Assembly: GCA_026075535.2 (NCBI GenBank)
Contig: AP026545.1
Location: 7,440,001-7,504,000, forward strand
DNA: 64,000 bases
From: Tricholoma matsutake
Taxonomy: Eukaryota; Basidiomycota; Agaricomycetes; Agaricales; Tricholomataceae
Direction: 5' to 3'
Part shown: piece by piece, positions 24,111 to 35,107 of the stretch
Numbering within the stretch: position 1 is the first letter of the stretch
Layout of the letters: every line of letters begins with the position of its first letter
Notes under the pieces: generated by a model
The model's input: only the letters and a program-made list of their open reading frames with translations
What the model was told of the DNA's origin: nothing
Databases searched by the model: none
Translations under genes and position numbers: made by a program

Positions 24111-24780
24111 TCCAATTCATCCTTAAGGCGCCGAATGCAGGCCCTGAGTTCAGCTGTCTCATCCTTATAATCCTCCTGGAGACGCCTGGCTGCCAGTCAT
24201 GCCCCTGAGGAGATCTCAAGGTCTTGACAGTCCTTGGCATCAAGATAGTCTGGGTCCTGGTTGAACTCCAGTTGGTACATATGCATGGTGTACTGCTTGC
24301 AAATGTCACATCCACCGCGATGAACCACAATGCCAAGTGAGCATCATTCCTCCATCCCCCAGTACAATCTCTGTCATTCTCTTGACCCATTCTCCTTTTG
24401 CCCAAGTTTGGTGAAAGGCCTCATCCTCGGTTGTCTCTCCTCGAGCCTCTTGGTTCGAGTTCTCGTTCCCTTAGTCTCATGCCTTGCGGCTCAAGATTCC
24501 TCTCTTGTCACCTCGAGCCTTGCAGTTTAAGTCCTCGTCCTCTCTCCCTATTTCTAATGTCATCGTCCTCCCTCCCCCTTAGAGACCTGTCAGTCTCCTG
24601 GTTGCTGTCGTTCATGGGATTGTCACTGAGGAAAGAATCTCCCCCCATGAGTAGGATGGGAGGCTGAAGGAAAAAAATAATTCAATCTCCACCTGTTGTA
24701 CTGTACAGGATCAGAGTACCAAACTCCCACATCATGCAATGACTCGCATGTTGGGCTTCTCAAAGTCCTCTTCTGTCCCA

Positions 24781-25257
24781 TCACTTACCCGCCCGAGCAC
24801 GTGCAGCTGCATGCTTGGGCAGATCCATCCAGTCCTTGGCACCAACAAGGGCCAAGTATCCATCCAAGGCTGCAAGTTCATTGCAGATGCTCAAGGGCTC
24901 CCAGGTCGATTCACCCAGACTCCACTTCACCAGCAATTCCAGAGCACGACTCTTCCATCGATGGGACATGATTTCCTCAACGTACCATTTGGTGTTGTCA
25001 GGGGTGCTGAAGTCATAAGGGTCTGGACTATGCCAGTTGGGAAACACAGCATTGTCATTGGCATGGTAGGGGTGTAATAGGCTCACATGGAACTGGTTAT
25101 GCACCTGTCTCCTTTGTAACTCATCAGGAAGTTCCAAGTTACAGTTGGACTTATTGGGCATGCAGAGTAGGACCTTATAAGGCCCTATGAACTTGGGTAG
25201 CAGTTTGATGGTGTGTCCTTTCGGCAACCTAAGGTTCTTGGTGGAAAAGTACACCAA
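24781..25257 (-). pseudogene. Integrase C-terminal region and chromodomain
   Basis: A 158-codon open piece begins in the GPY/F-like region (LPKFIGPYKVL then LELP, HNQFHVSLLHPY) and ends with a chromodomain (WYVEEIMSHRWKSR, ELLVKWSLGESTWEPLSI). In chromoviruses this module follows the integrase core and steers insertion to particular chromatin. The aromatic cage residues of the family are partly present (the leading W/Y and the W of KW). It is in one frame with the upstream integrase only after skipping stops. Confidence 0.85.
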
Positions 25258-25299
25258 ATCCCCTGGGTTGATCTTAGGCTCCTCTTGCCTACACTGATT

Positions 25300-26410
25300 G
25301 GCATAGTGTCATTGGAATACTCATTCCGTGATAATACTCCATGTTACAAAGTGCATCCATGGCAAACAGTCATATGCCTGGAGGGATTCATTCAGGCAAT
25401 GGCAGTTCTCTCATCATCTGGGAAAGAAACCCATAGATTTTGAAAGGAGCCATTCCAGTGGCACAATTAATGGTCAAGTTAATCGTGAACTCCACCAAGG
25501 CCAGAAACTTGACCCAGTCTTTCTGGCTGGAGGCCATAAAGGTTTGTAGGATCTGGGCAATGGAGCAGTTGGCTCATTCTGTTGCCCTATCAGTTTGGGG
25601 GTGAAAGGAGGTGGACATGAGGAGCTTTATGTCTAGTATACAATGTACTTCCCTCCACCAGCGGGAGGTGAACTTGGAGTCTCAATCTGAGATGATAGAC
25701 CCCGGTAGACCGTGCAAGTGGACTATATCCTTAATGAATAACAACGACAGATCTGTTGCCTTAGTAGTGGTATTCACAGTCACTGCACCATGGAAGTTAG
25801 TTGACACAGGATGACCCAGAGGTAATTGAACCCTTCTGACTCAGGGAATGGGCCCACAAAGTCCATACCAATTGACTCCCAGGGCCAGAGGGGCATTGGG
25901 AGGGAGTGAAGTCTGCCTTGGGGGGAGGCATACTCCCCCTTAGACCAAAGGCAAGCCTGACACGAATTGCAGAACTGGTTGATTTCATACTGCAGGCATG
26001 GCCACCAATACCATCGTCATACATACTCAGATGTCTTTGCCAGTCCAAAGTGACCGATGATGCAATGGGCTTGGTCGACTATTCATCTGTGCAAGGTACT
26101 ATCCTTAGAGGGGGCAGAAGGAACACAGAGGACTCTAACTCCTCCTCTGTTCTTCGTCCATACCAGCCCATCTGATACCTCAAAACCTGGATGATCTCCA
26201 GGTTGTTTCATAATCTTGCTGAACAGCTTATCCCACCCAAATATCTTCATCCAAAGGGTCAGGATTGGACAAGTGGACCATCAAATCTGTCCCTGAGGCC
26301 AACGAATCATAGATCGTTGGATTATCACCCCTGTCAGGAGCAGAAAGAACATTGCCTTCTTCAGGATGATCTGCCATCTCTGTGGCTACCTGTTCCCACT
26401 CTTTGATCCT
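25300..26410 (-). pseudogene. Integrase core (DDE), broken
   Basis: Reading the minus strand with stops gives TNFHGAVTVNTTTKATDLSL, then HGLPGSIISD followed by a stop and DSKFTS, then TSFHPQTDRATE followed by a stop and ANCSI: the second Asp and the Glu of the DDE triad in their usual contexts. Both stops (25682-25684 and 25574-25576) are TGA where the family has arginine, that is CGA to TGA. The zinc-binding N-terminal domain is barely traceable. Confidence 0.8.
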
Positions 26411-26413
26411 TTC

Positions 26414-27154
26414 TCAGAGAGCAGTTAAGTGTTCCTTTACTTGTTTAGCCTGAGCCTGGGCTGAATGGGTTTCAATCACCTGGTTCTTGATTTTGAGGTG
26501 CCTGTCCCAAGAAAGGTCCTCATGCTTGGGATCCAGCCTTACATTGGCGAACATGTAGTGCTGTACCAAAGGGGCCTCATCCCAAGTATCAAACTGGTAG
26601 TACCACAATAGAGCGTCGGCCACCTTGTTAAGGTTTCCTTTGATATACCATATATCAAAGTCAAACTGAGACAAGTACTCCATCCAATGTGTCTGCCTAG
26701 CTGATAGGTGATGTTGCATCTGGAAGAACTCCAGGGCCTTATGGTTGGTTACCACATGGAACCTTCGACCTATCAGTTTATCTTCCCACTTAAGCAATCC
26801 CTCAAGGATAGCTATTGTCTCATGCTCAAAGGTACAATAATTCCTTTGAGGGTCTGAAAACTTCTTGGATAGGAAACTGGCCAGACAGCAAGTTTGCCAC
26901 TCCTTTACCTGTCCATACATGGCTCCCACCCTGAACACCGAGGTGTCACATATTACCCAGATGGGATCTGGGGAGGAGGGATCAATGGGCTTCAGGACTG
27001 GGGTGGTGCAACAAATGTCCTTGATCATTTGGAAACATCGACCATGGATGGGGCACCACTGGAAGGATTGCCCAATCTTCATCATGGTGGAGAGTGGGCT
27101 GGTGTAGGCAGAAATGTCAGGGAGGAAATGGGCCAGGTATTGCACCAGGCCCAA
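26414..27154 (-). pseudogene. RT C-terminus and RNase H
   Basis: A 246-codon open piece starts FLGLVQYLAHFLPDIS (end of the RT thumb/connection) and carries the RNase H domain: VICDTS (first Asp), LSKKFSDPQRNYCTFEHETIAI (catalytic Glu), FHVVTNHKALEFF (second Asp replaced by Asn in TN) and WYIKGNLNKVADALLW (last Asp). Open for 741 bp although the rest of pol is broken. Confidence 0.85.
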
Positions 27155-27427
27155 GAAACGCTGGATTTCATGGTAGTTATGGGGTGTTTTCCACTCCTGG
27201 ATTCAAGCCATGTTGTCGCTGTCAGTGTGAAGGCCCAAGTCATTGATCATATGTCTGAGACATTCCAATTTCTCAGCATATAGTTTGCACTTGTCAGCGC
27301 AAAGATACAGATGGTGTTCCCTCAGCTTGTCAAAGATGAGCTTGAGGTGCTGCTGATGATCTTCTATGGTTTTGCTGAACACAAAGGTGTTGTCCAGGTA
27401 TAGGTGGACAAATAATCCGATGTATTC

Positions 27428-28075
27428 TCAGAAGATGGAATTCATAAGCCATTGGGAGGTGGAAGGGGGATTGCAGTCCCCTTGCTGCATCACCAGACTC
27501 TTGAACACCCCTAGCACAGTCACAAAGGCTGTTTTCCAGATATCCCCTGGTTTGACTGCAACTTGTTTGTAGGTGTCAGAAAGATCAAACTTTGAGCAAC
27601 ACTTGGCTTGAGCCATGTCCAGGCATATTAGGTCCTGGTCGGGGAAGGGAGTGACATTTTTGATGGTATTGTCATTACGTTTCTTTGCATTGACCACTGT
27701 TCGAATGGCCCCATTCTTTTTGGGAACAACTAGCATTAGGGCAGCCTGCTCTGCTTGAGCTGGTCGCCACCATCCTGCATGGCAATACTTCTCAATCTTT
27801 TTGGTGAGGGGCTGCCTCATCGAATCTGGGCATCGGGGTAAGTGGTAATTATACCTCTTGCCTTCATCCACCAAGGGAATTTGGTGGTTAATCTCCCTCA
27901 TTGGGGGAGGTCTCTTGGGGATGCCTTGCAGGATATCCTTGCAGGTGGAGATCCACTCCCTTCTCAGGTGTGGAATGTCTTTCTTATCTAGAGGCCCTGG
28001 GTCCCTAGCCTGGGAGGCCAAATCATCACATATAGCAAAGAGGGCCTCATTCAGGTCATTCAGCTGCTGCTCCAA
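27428..28075 (-). pseudogene. Reverse transcriptase fingers and palm
   Basis: The open piece contains the RT motifs LVVPKKNGAIRTVVNAKKRN, SKFDLSDTYKQVAVKPGD, WKTAFVT and MQQGDCNPPSTSQWLM, then a stop, and YLDNTFVFSK in the continuation near 27,400. The catalytic YLDD box reads YLDN, so the enzyme would be inactive. Typical Ty3/gypsy order with RNase H downstream. Confidence 0.85.
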
Positions 28076-28309
28076 GAGTACCTCAGGGATAGTGGGGTCT
28101 CCACAGTTTGTCCCAACATTTGGGCCTTCTGGGAATCAATTTCTGGTGAACTCTTTTACTAGTTCATCCCAATCCCCAGAGTCCTCTACATTGCTCTTGG
28201 GCTCTGGATCTAATGGTTGGGCCAGAATGTAATCTTCCTCGTCCAGTCCCAGCAGTAGGGGATTGGACAATCCTAACCCTCCCTCAGGGCGGGGACAATC
28301 CACGTCCCG

Positions 28310-28680
28310 TAGTGTTGCCTTGACTGACTTGGGGCATTTTTGTATCTTTAAAATAACTTGACACAATGCACTCAGCTTGCTTAGTGTTGACAGAGGACCC
28401 ATTGACTTTTGGGGCTCCCCATCTATGTGAGTATTTTCAGAATTCTATACAATTTATTGGAGTTGATATTGCCTTTGACTCATTTTTGCTGGTTGACTTG
28501 CAAAAAATGAGTCAAAGGCAATATTGATTCCAATAAATTGTACAGAATTCTGAAAATATTTAGATAGATAGAGAGCCCCAAAAGTCGATGGGTCCTCTCT
28601 CAACACTAAGCAGGCTGAGTGCATTGTGTCAAGGTATTTTAAAAATACAAAAATGCCCCAAGTCGGTCAAGGCAACACTA
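28310..28680. mobile_element. 371-bp foldback MITE, hAT-like, 8-bp target duplication
   Basis: Almost the whole element is one long inverted repeat: the left arm from TAGTGTTGCCTTGACTGACT pairs with the right arm ending in its complement GGCAACACTA. The flanks are ACGTCCCG (28302-28309) and ACGTCCTG (28681-28688), an 8-bp target duplication with one C/T change. It sits inside the chromovirus between protease and RT, so it is younger than that insertion. Related termini occur at 47154-47228 and 48094-48839. Eight-base duplications and TAGTG termini fit hAT; it has no coding capacity. Confidence 0.85.
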
Positions 28681-28899
28681 ACGTCCTGTTCCTCTTCTAT
28701 TCTAACCAATTTTTGCTCTACCAATGGAGGTTGAGCAGAAAGCGAATAGGGTCTGGCAGCAGCACAAGGGCTGCCATCCAGTCATTCAGCCTGGAAGGGC
28801 TGAATCCTCATGGCATACCGTCTCACCTGGTGGAATGTGCTCTCACTTTCTATGATAGTAGGCACTGCCTTTCCCTTCAGATGCACTTCATTGCATTAG

Positions 28900-29779
28900 A
28901 AGTCTAAAACTATCCCATGCTTCCTCATAAACATGGTCCCTATGATTGCATCATATCTATCAAGGGTGACCACATCAAAATAATGATCACCCCAAAGGTC
29001 TTGAAGTTCGAAGTCAGAGAACAATCCAAAATTGATTTTGGATCTGCTTCCAACCGTCCCTAATTGCAGGGCTCCTCCAGCTCGTGCACCTTGAGATTGG
29101 CCAACACTGTGAATTCAGGAGACACAGAGTCAGAAGTGCAACCAGAGTCCAACAAGACATTGGCTTCTAGGCCGTGGATCCTTATTTGGATCACGAAACA
29201 CCGATTATTCTTTTCAGTGTGAGGAGGTTGAGAGATTTTCTTGGTAGACTTTCTCAGTGCTGGAGGTCCTCAGAGGTTGGATCGTATGGGAGGTGAGAAG
29301 TCCCCTATTACTCCCATTTGATCCTTGAGAGAGGTTGAGGGCATCGCCTTCCCTTCCTCTCCCTCTTTGGCCAAGAGGGAATTCCCCCTGAAGGATTCCC
29401 AGAGGTCGAGACTCTCCTCATTGTCTTCATCCTCTGAGTCGGACACTGACTGCATCGATGGGCAATAGTCAGAGTTGTACTCGGGGAAATCATGCTTGAC
29501 CAGTTCCCAAATGGAATTGAACATCTCTGGATCCTCGCCGTCACTCCTACTGGTCTCATAATCTGAGGTCAAGGGATACAATTCCCCCTCAGAGCTATAT
29601 TGTGACCCCAGGACCATATCTTCCTGGTCTTCAGAATCACTGTGAGCAGCCGCCAACCATTCCTCCACATGGATAGGACTATCCTGGGGGGAATTGTTGG
29701 GAGGAAGGTCCGTTTCCTCCCTGGTGGCATACATCCTCACACCTGGTTTAGGCCTGGGCAAGCCTGGATGTCCATGCAT
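28900..29779 (-). pseudogene. Aspartic protease region
   Basis: Near 29,112-29,170 the minus strand reads GLEANVLLDSGCTSDSVSPEF, the DSG active-site motif of retroviral-type aspartic proteases (Ty3 type). Upstream a 169-codon open piece (29270-29779) is acidic (SDSEDQEDM, SDSEDEDNEESLD) and acts as a linker between zinc knuckle and protease. Downstream of the active site stops accumulate. Confidence 0.75.
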
Positions 29780-31899
29780 TTCAAGTCAGTGGAGTAATGT
29801 CCCTTTCCTCTGCATTTGAAACAAATGGGAGGAGGTTTGGACTCATCTACCCTCTTCAAATGAGAGGGGGAGTCATAATGGGATGATCACTCTCCCATGG
29901 GGGGAGGGCATTGTTCTGCCGGTGGATGCTCCACTTCCTTGGAGGGAGTCCCCACATACCATCTGGGGGGAGGATCTTGATCCCTTGGGTGATCCGTTCA
30001 CTTGGGATTATCCTTAGGGCGGTCACCAGAGTGTTTGAAGATAGGCTCAGGCTTGGAGGGGAGAGCAATGGACTTGGGTTTGGTCGTCTCCTTGTTTGAG
30101 GAGAGGACCTCTACCATTTGACTTTGCTCTTGATATCTCTTCTTCTTGTGGAGGATCTCCTCAGCTTCTTTGGCATAATACAACAGGGTTTGGGTAGAAC
30201 TGGCCTCTGCCAAGCATCCCTTGTCAAAGATAAAGGATACCATGGAACTAGGCATCCCAGAAAGAAGCTGGGTTTTGAACGTAAACCTATCTGGTGTGTG
30301 GATCATCCTGGTCGTGTAATGCTCCAGGTGGTGATAATAGCTCATAACCCCTTCTCCAGCATCATATTTGACTCAAGAGAAGTTGTTGGCAGCATCGTGA
30401 GTGGCGTTGTCATGGATAAACCAGTTGTAGAGCCCAGTGATCACATCCTTGAACACCCAGGACACCCAGTGACGGTACACCCCATCAACATTGTCTTCGA
30501 ACCAAGCCAAGGCCATGCCTTCGAGGTACATTCCAGTGTACTCTATGCATTCCAAGTCCTTCTCAGGACTGCAGATCCTCCCCACTCTCATCCATTGCAG
30601 CAGGGAGTTGAGCCATCATTCAAACACCTCGGTATCATCACTTCCTCCATAATTGGGAGGATTGGGTACATGGGGACCATTCTTCTTATCCATCGGGGTG
30701 TCCAGGGACACCACAACTTTGTGGTCAATCTGTTCATGGAACTTGGAGTGCATTGCCTTCAAGTACTTGGAAGGGCATCTATTACCCTTGTCTCAGTATG
30801 AATTGAGTTCCCAAATGTAACCTCGTCGTTTGGAAGGAGTCCCTTCTGGAGCTGTTTGCAACCTGGATTGTCGAGGGCCATTCAGTCAAAGAAAGATAGT
30901 GCCTTTGACCTCTTCCTCCTTATCAGTGGGTGGGGAAGAGGCATCATTGTCATCACTATCCTTGTCACTGTTGGAGGACCCTCCTCCGCCATCACCATCG
31001 TACTCGGGGTCTCCATCTGGAGAGGGGGCCCAGTTACCTTGGTCCTCATGAGCATTCCCCCATGATGAGGGAGGTGCCGACTGATCCTCAAAGGGGTATT
31101 TGTCCTTATTGAACCTAATTCCCTGGTCAGGGACATCAGTGGGCTGTCCCTCCTGGAGGGCAGCATTGCGAAACCATTGGAGGGTGACCTTGCTTGCCCC
31201 ATTGTAGTGAACCAACTTTTTGGAGGCATACAGGGAAATAGGCACTAGATTCTCTTGCCTGAGATCCTTGTGGCAAGAAAAGGTATTCCCCTGGGGTGGG
31301 GGAACACCATTAGAATGGAGGTGCTCCTCAGCATCTTGGTGGATCTGAGCTGAAAATCCTTGGGCCATCTTGAGGAGGTTCCTTGAGAGTTCAGACGGGT
31401 CATAATTGGCCTGTCCTGAATAAATGTTGAACAGGTTCTGCGCCTGCTCCATGAACTTGAGAGCATCCCTCTCCTCATTGGCAGGAGAGGAGTAGTGGAC
31501 AGGGAGCTTATCTCCTCATCGTCGCTGCTGGGCTTGCTTGTCCATGGGAGTGGGCAAGCAAGATTCACCAGTGGGGGTTCGTTCCTGATGAGAGGAACCA
31601 AATCCACGGCCAGTTGTCAGCAAAGGTGAAGGAGTAACTTCCTCAGGGGTTTGTTCACTCCGAGGACTAGCTGGGAGTCCCAGAGGGGAAGCAGGTGTTC
31701 ATGCTGTCACCTCGTCATCTTCCTGGCCACGTTTATTAAGAACATCTTCGATCCCCTGGGTAGGGGTCTGATCTCTTTCTGGGGGATGGGCCCCTGGGGG
31801 CTCTAGGCCACCAGAATCAGTCACCGAGGGCAAAGTTTCCACCCTGGTTTTACTTTGGGTCTTTACTGTCTTACTCTTGGTCTTGGCAGAAGACATGAG
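29780..31899 (-). pseudogene. Gag with CCHC zinc knuckle
   Basis: The start MSSAKTKSKTVKTQSKTRVE at 31896 leads into a Pro/Ser-rich region, an acidic block (DGDPEYDGDGGGGSSNSDKD), then a gag capsid-like segment: DTPMDKKNGPHV, KDLECIEYTGMYLEGMALAW, TFKTQLLSGMPSSM. At 29782-29829 comes the nucleocapsid knuckle CFKCRGKGHYSTDLKC. At least five stops or frameshifts break it. Two stops (FE-stop-WL and NNFS-stop-VKYD) are explained by CGA to TGA and CAA to TAA. Confidence 0.8.
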
Positions 31900-32078
31900 T
31901 TGAGATAATTCTAAGAAGCTGTCATGGTAGCATCAGTTTGGATCACGTCAAGATTCAAATGAACTGTTGCTGGTGGCATCAGGGTTGAATTTGATGTTAT
32001 GGCACGAATGATGGATGTTCACAAAGAGCAAAGTCGAGCAAAGAGGTGTGAATATACAAGTTTGAGTGTTGAAAAAAG

Positions 32079-32256
32079 TGTAGTAAACTGGGGGTTAGAC
32101 CTTAGATTTTCACTCAACAATAACACATATCACATATATTTGTTGTGTAAGTAAAAGTCCATTGATATAGAAGCTGACCAGCCCTTATAAAGGGTCCAGT
32201 TTGAAGCTATTGACTGGTAATGTAAATATATATAAAGACTAGCAAATGGAGCTAGC
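32079..32256 (-). repeat. 5' LTR of the chromovirus
   Basis: Pairs with 21879-22062. The inner end TGTAGTAAACTGGGG is intact. The outer end stops matching after GCTAGC and lacks the ACTACA terminus, so the last six bases are changed or lost. Confidence 0.9.
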
Positions 32257-35107
32257 CATCACTATGGATGTCATGGAGGTGCATAATTTTCAGCTCATGT
32301 TGTGATAGTGTGTTGACTGTTCCAAGACAACCACTCAGAATTAACAAGATCACCAAGATCTGGAGCAGAAACTGAGAAGCCATTGTCTCAATTATCAATA
32401 ATCATGCTGATCATTTGACATTGCCCACCTTTGCTGCCCATCTCGAAGGTCTTTCGGTATAAGGGGTCTTGTTGATTTCATCTTGTATAAGAGACTAACA
32501 TCAATTTCAGGGCAATGAATCACCAACTTGTTGCTATCAAGGAGAAGAACAATCACTCACTTGCGAGATGCATTGCAGATAACCTTGTGGATGCTGGCAA
32601 TATTACTGTCACTTATCGCACTCTTTCCTACCTCTTTGATGCCTTCCTGGTGAGCTGCATCTATTTCAACCCATACTACCATTGACATGCTTAGATGGAT
32701 AATACACTTGAAATCACAAAAGATCCTTTTGGTAAGTTGATCATCTAGCGAGGGTCTTTTCAACTTTTTATGCTGCTTCACTAGAATACTTTGTTGAATA
32801 ACCTTCCACAAGCAAAATGCACAGCATATAATGCACAATCACATGTCGGCCATTGTCCCTGTACAGCAAAGACTCAGGAGATGATTTTGGCCAACCTTGA
32901 AGCATGGGCAGCTGATGCTGGAGATACGAGTATATACTGGCTCAATGGAATGGCTGGAACTGGGAAGACAATCATCGCTTTCACCTTCAGCCAGATTCTT
33001 GATAATATCTGAGTGCTGGGAGCCTTGTTTTTCTGCTCTCATTTAGACACTGACTCGAGTGATGCCCACCTCATTTTTCCCACATTAGCCTATGAACTGG
33101 CTCTTCACTCCCCTGCTGCATCCAATGCTCTCTTAAATGCTCTTGAGAAGGACTGCAATGTAGGGTACAAGTCTATGTAAGACCAGTTTTTGAATCTCAT
33201 TTATACACCAACCACAGCAGCCATTTGCACACCAAGCCCACTTGTCATCATCATTGATGCTTTGGATGAATGCACCAATCCACACACCATTAGTGACGTG
33301 TTGGTGATTATCTGCCAATATTCTCCAACCCAATATTCTCCAACCCTACCACTAAAATTCTTCATCACCAGCCATCCAGAATGACAGATTCAAAATGTTT
33401 TTGTTCAGAAAGGCATTCCCAGATACTCAAAATTCATTCTTCATGAAATTGAGAAAGACATTGTGAGCACGGATATTGAGATTTATGCCCAAGAGGAGTT
33501 GGCCATTATCACCAAAGGATGAAAGCCCCAAAGTTGGCCTCCCGAGGACCGTTTAATGACTCTAGTCTGTCTGTTGGGCACATTGTTTATCTATGCTGTG
33601 ACAGCATGTAAATATGTCAGTGGTGGAGGAAGCATTGTGGATGGCCTTGCTGATGTGACTGACATTTTGCCCAATTTGCCCATTGAATGGCAACACATCA
33701 GCAATAGACGAATTGTATGGCATCTTGTCTGCTGCACTCAAAGATGCCAATGCTAGGGAACAAGATGAAATCCAGAAGGTGCTTTGAGCTGTCATCAGCA
33801 CTTGTAGCCCTCTTTCAATTGATGGTCTAAGCACTTTGCTGAAGATTAAGACTAAAAACATTAGCAAAGCTTTGTCATCTCTTCATTTGGTCATATATAT
33901 TCCATCATCTGAGGATACAGGTCTTCCCATCTCTATGTTCCATGCCTTCTTCACTGATTTTATCACCACAAAGAATTACTCGGGAGAACATTTCCTCGAA
34001 CCCTCCAAATCACATCACATGTTGGGACTCCATTGCCTTGAGTTATTGCAATCTTCTCTCGTGGAGAATATATGCCAGTTGGAAGGACTCACATTGAAGG
34101 TGGATGTCTCTCCTTCAACAATTAAGGATCGAATTCCAGAAATGCTCATGTATGCTTGCATTAACTGGGCTCCTCATGTGGCAAATATAAAATCTGGAGA
34201 GGAAGTGACAAGAGAAGTCTGGGATGCATTGTACAGATTCTTTGATGAGAAACTCCTGCAGTGGTTTGAATGCTTGAGTCTCCTCACTCTACTAGGTGAT
34301 GCAGTCAGCTCATTGCAAAAGCTGGAGGCTTGGACCCAGGTATGTTGTTGTTCCATAAGCTGAGCAGTAAACAAAGAGTGAACATAATTTGTGGAATGCT
34401 ATTTTAGATGCCAGGCGGTTCACAACAGAAAATTTTGATCTTGTTAGTCACTACCCTCTTGAAACTCATAGCTCTGCATTGGTATGGCTTCCAGAACTTT
34501 CATGTATCTGGACAAAGTATGGTGATATAAAGAAGAGCATAGGCAAAGTTGTCATCGGATTGTGGAAGGTGTGGGACTCATGCAAGCAGGTTTTCTGGGG
34601 GCACTCACACCCCATACATACTATTGTTGTCTCTGCTGATGGCAGCCATGTTGTATCTGGATTGTCTGACAACACTGTCTGTATCTGGAATGCAGCAACA
34701 GGTGAGACTGAGGCAGAGCTGAAGGGACATTCAGACCAGGTGAGATCTGTCAGCTTCTCTCCTGATGGCAGCCATGTTGTGTCTGGATTGTATGACAACA
34801 CTGTCCACATCTGGAATGCAGTGATGGGTGAGTCTGAGGCAGAGCTAAAGGGACATTCAGGCTCAGTGTATTCTGTCATCTTCTCTCTTGATGGCAGCCA
34901 TGTTGTGTCTGGATCGGAAGACACCACTGTCTGTGAATGGAATATAGCAACAGGAATTTCTACAGTCTTTGCAGATCATGCACTGCTGCAAGATCACCTC
35001 CCTAGCAGCTTTCATATCTCCCCTCCACTTCTCTTGACTTCAATTCATCTTGATTTCCCATGGATTGTCCACCCAGAGTCTGGTTTACAATGTTGGTTAC
35101 CTGGGTA
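32257..35107 (+). pseudogene. NACHT-WD40 (NWD) pseudogene, main part
   Basis: Continuation of the gene begun at 21498. After a poorly preserved linker comes VYWL-type sequence with Walker A NGMAGTGKT (near 32950), then LVIIIDALDEC (Walker B) near 33245, an ITSHPE sensor, the NACHT-associated winged-helix and helical region to 34340, an intron-like gap (about 34341-34385), and WD40 repeats from about 34590 with the motif SHVVSGLSDNTVCIWNAATG repeated at least three times. The WD part is truncated after three blades. At least five in-frame stops (33010, 33178, 33382, 33520, 33785) break it, most of them explicable as CGA to TGA or CAA to TAA. One frame shift lies near 33750. Confidence 0.85.

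Larger units (their letters stand above)
21879..32256 (-). mobile_element. Ty3/gypsy chromovirus, 10.4 kb, decayed
   Basis: Two LTRs of about 180 bp flank minus-strand gag, zinc knuckle, protease, reverse transcriptase, RNase H, integrase and chromodomain in the order typical of Ty3/gypsy chromoviruses, plus a further coding region before the 3' LTR. The LTRs are highly similar, so the insertion is fairly recent, yet the coding region has many stops and frameshifts. It sits inside an NWD pseudogene. No clean 4-6 bp target duplication touches the LTRs, but the nonamer TGTCATGGA occurs 3 bp outside the left LTR and 12 bp outside the right one. I could not find a tRNA-type primer-binding site next to the 5' LTR. 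Confidence 0.9.
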
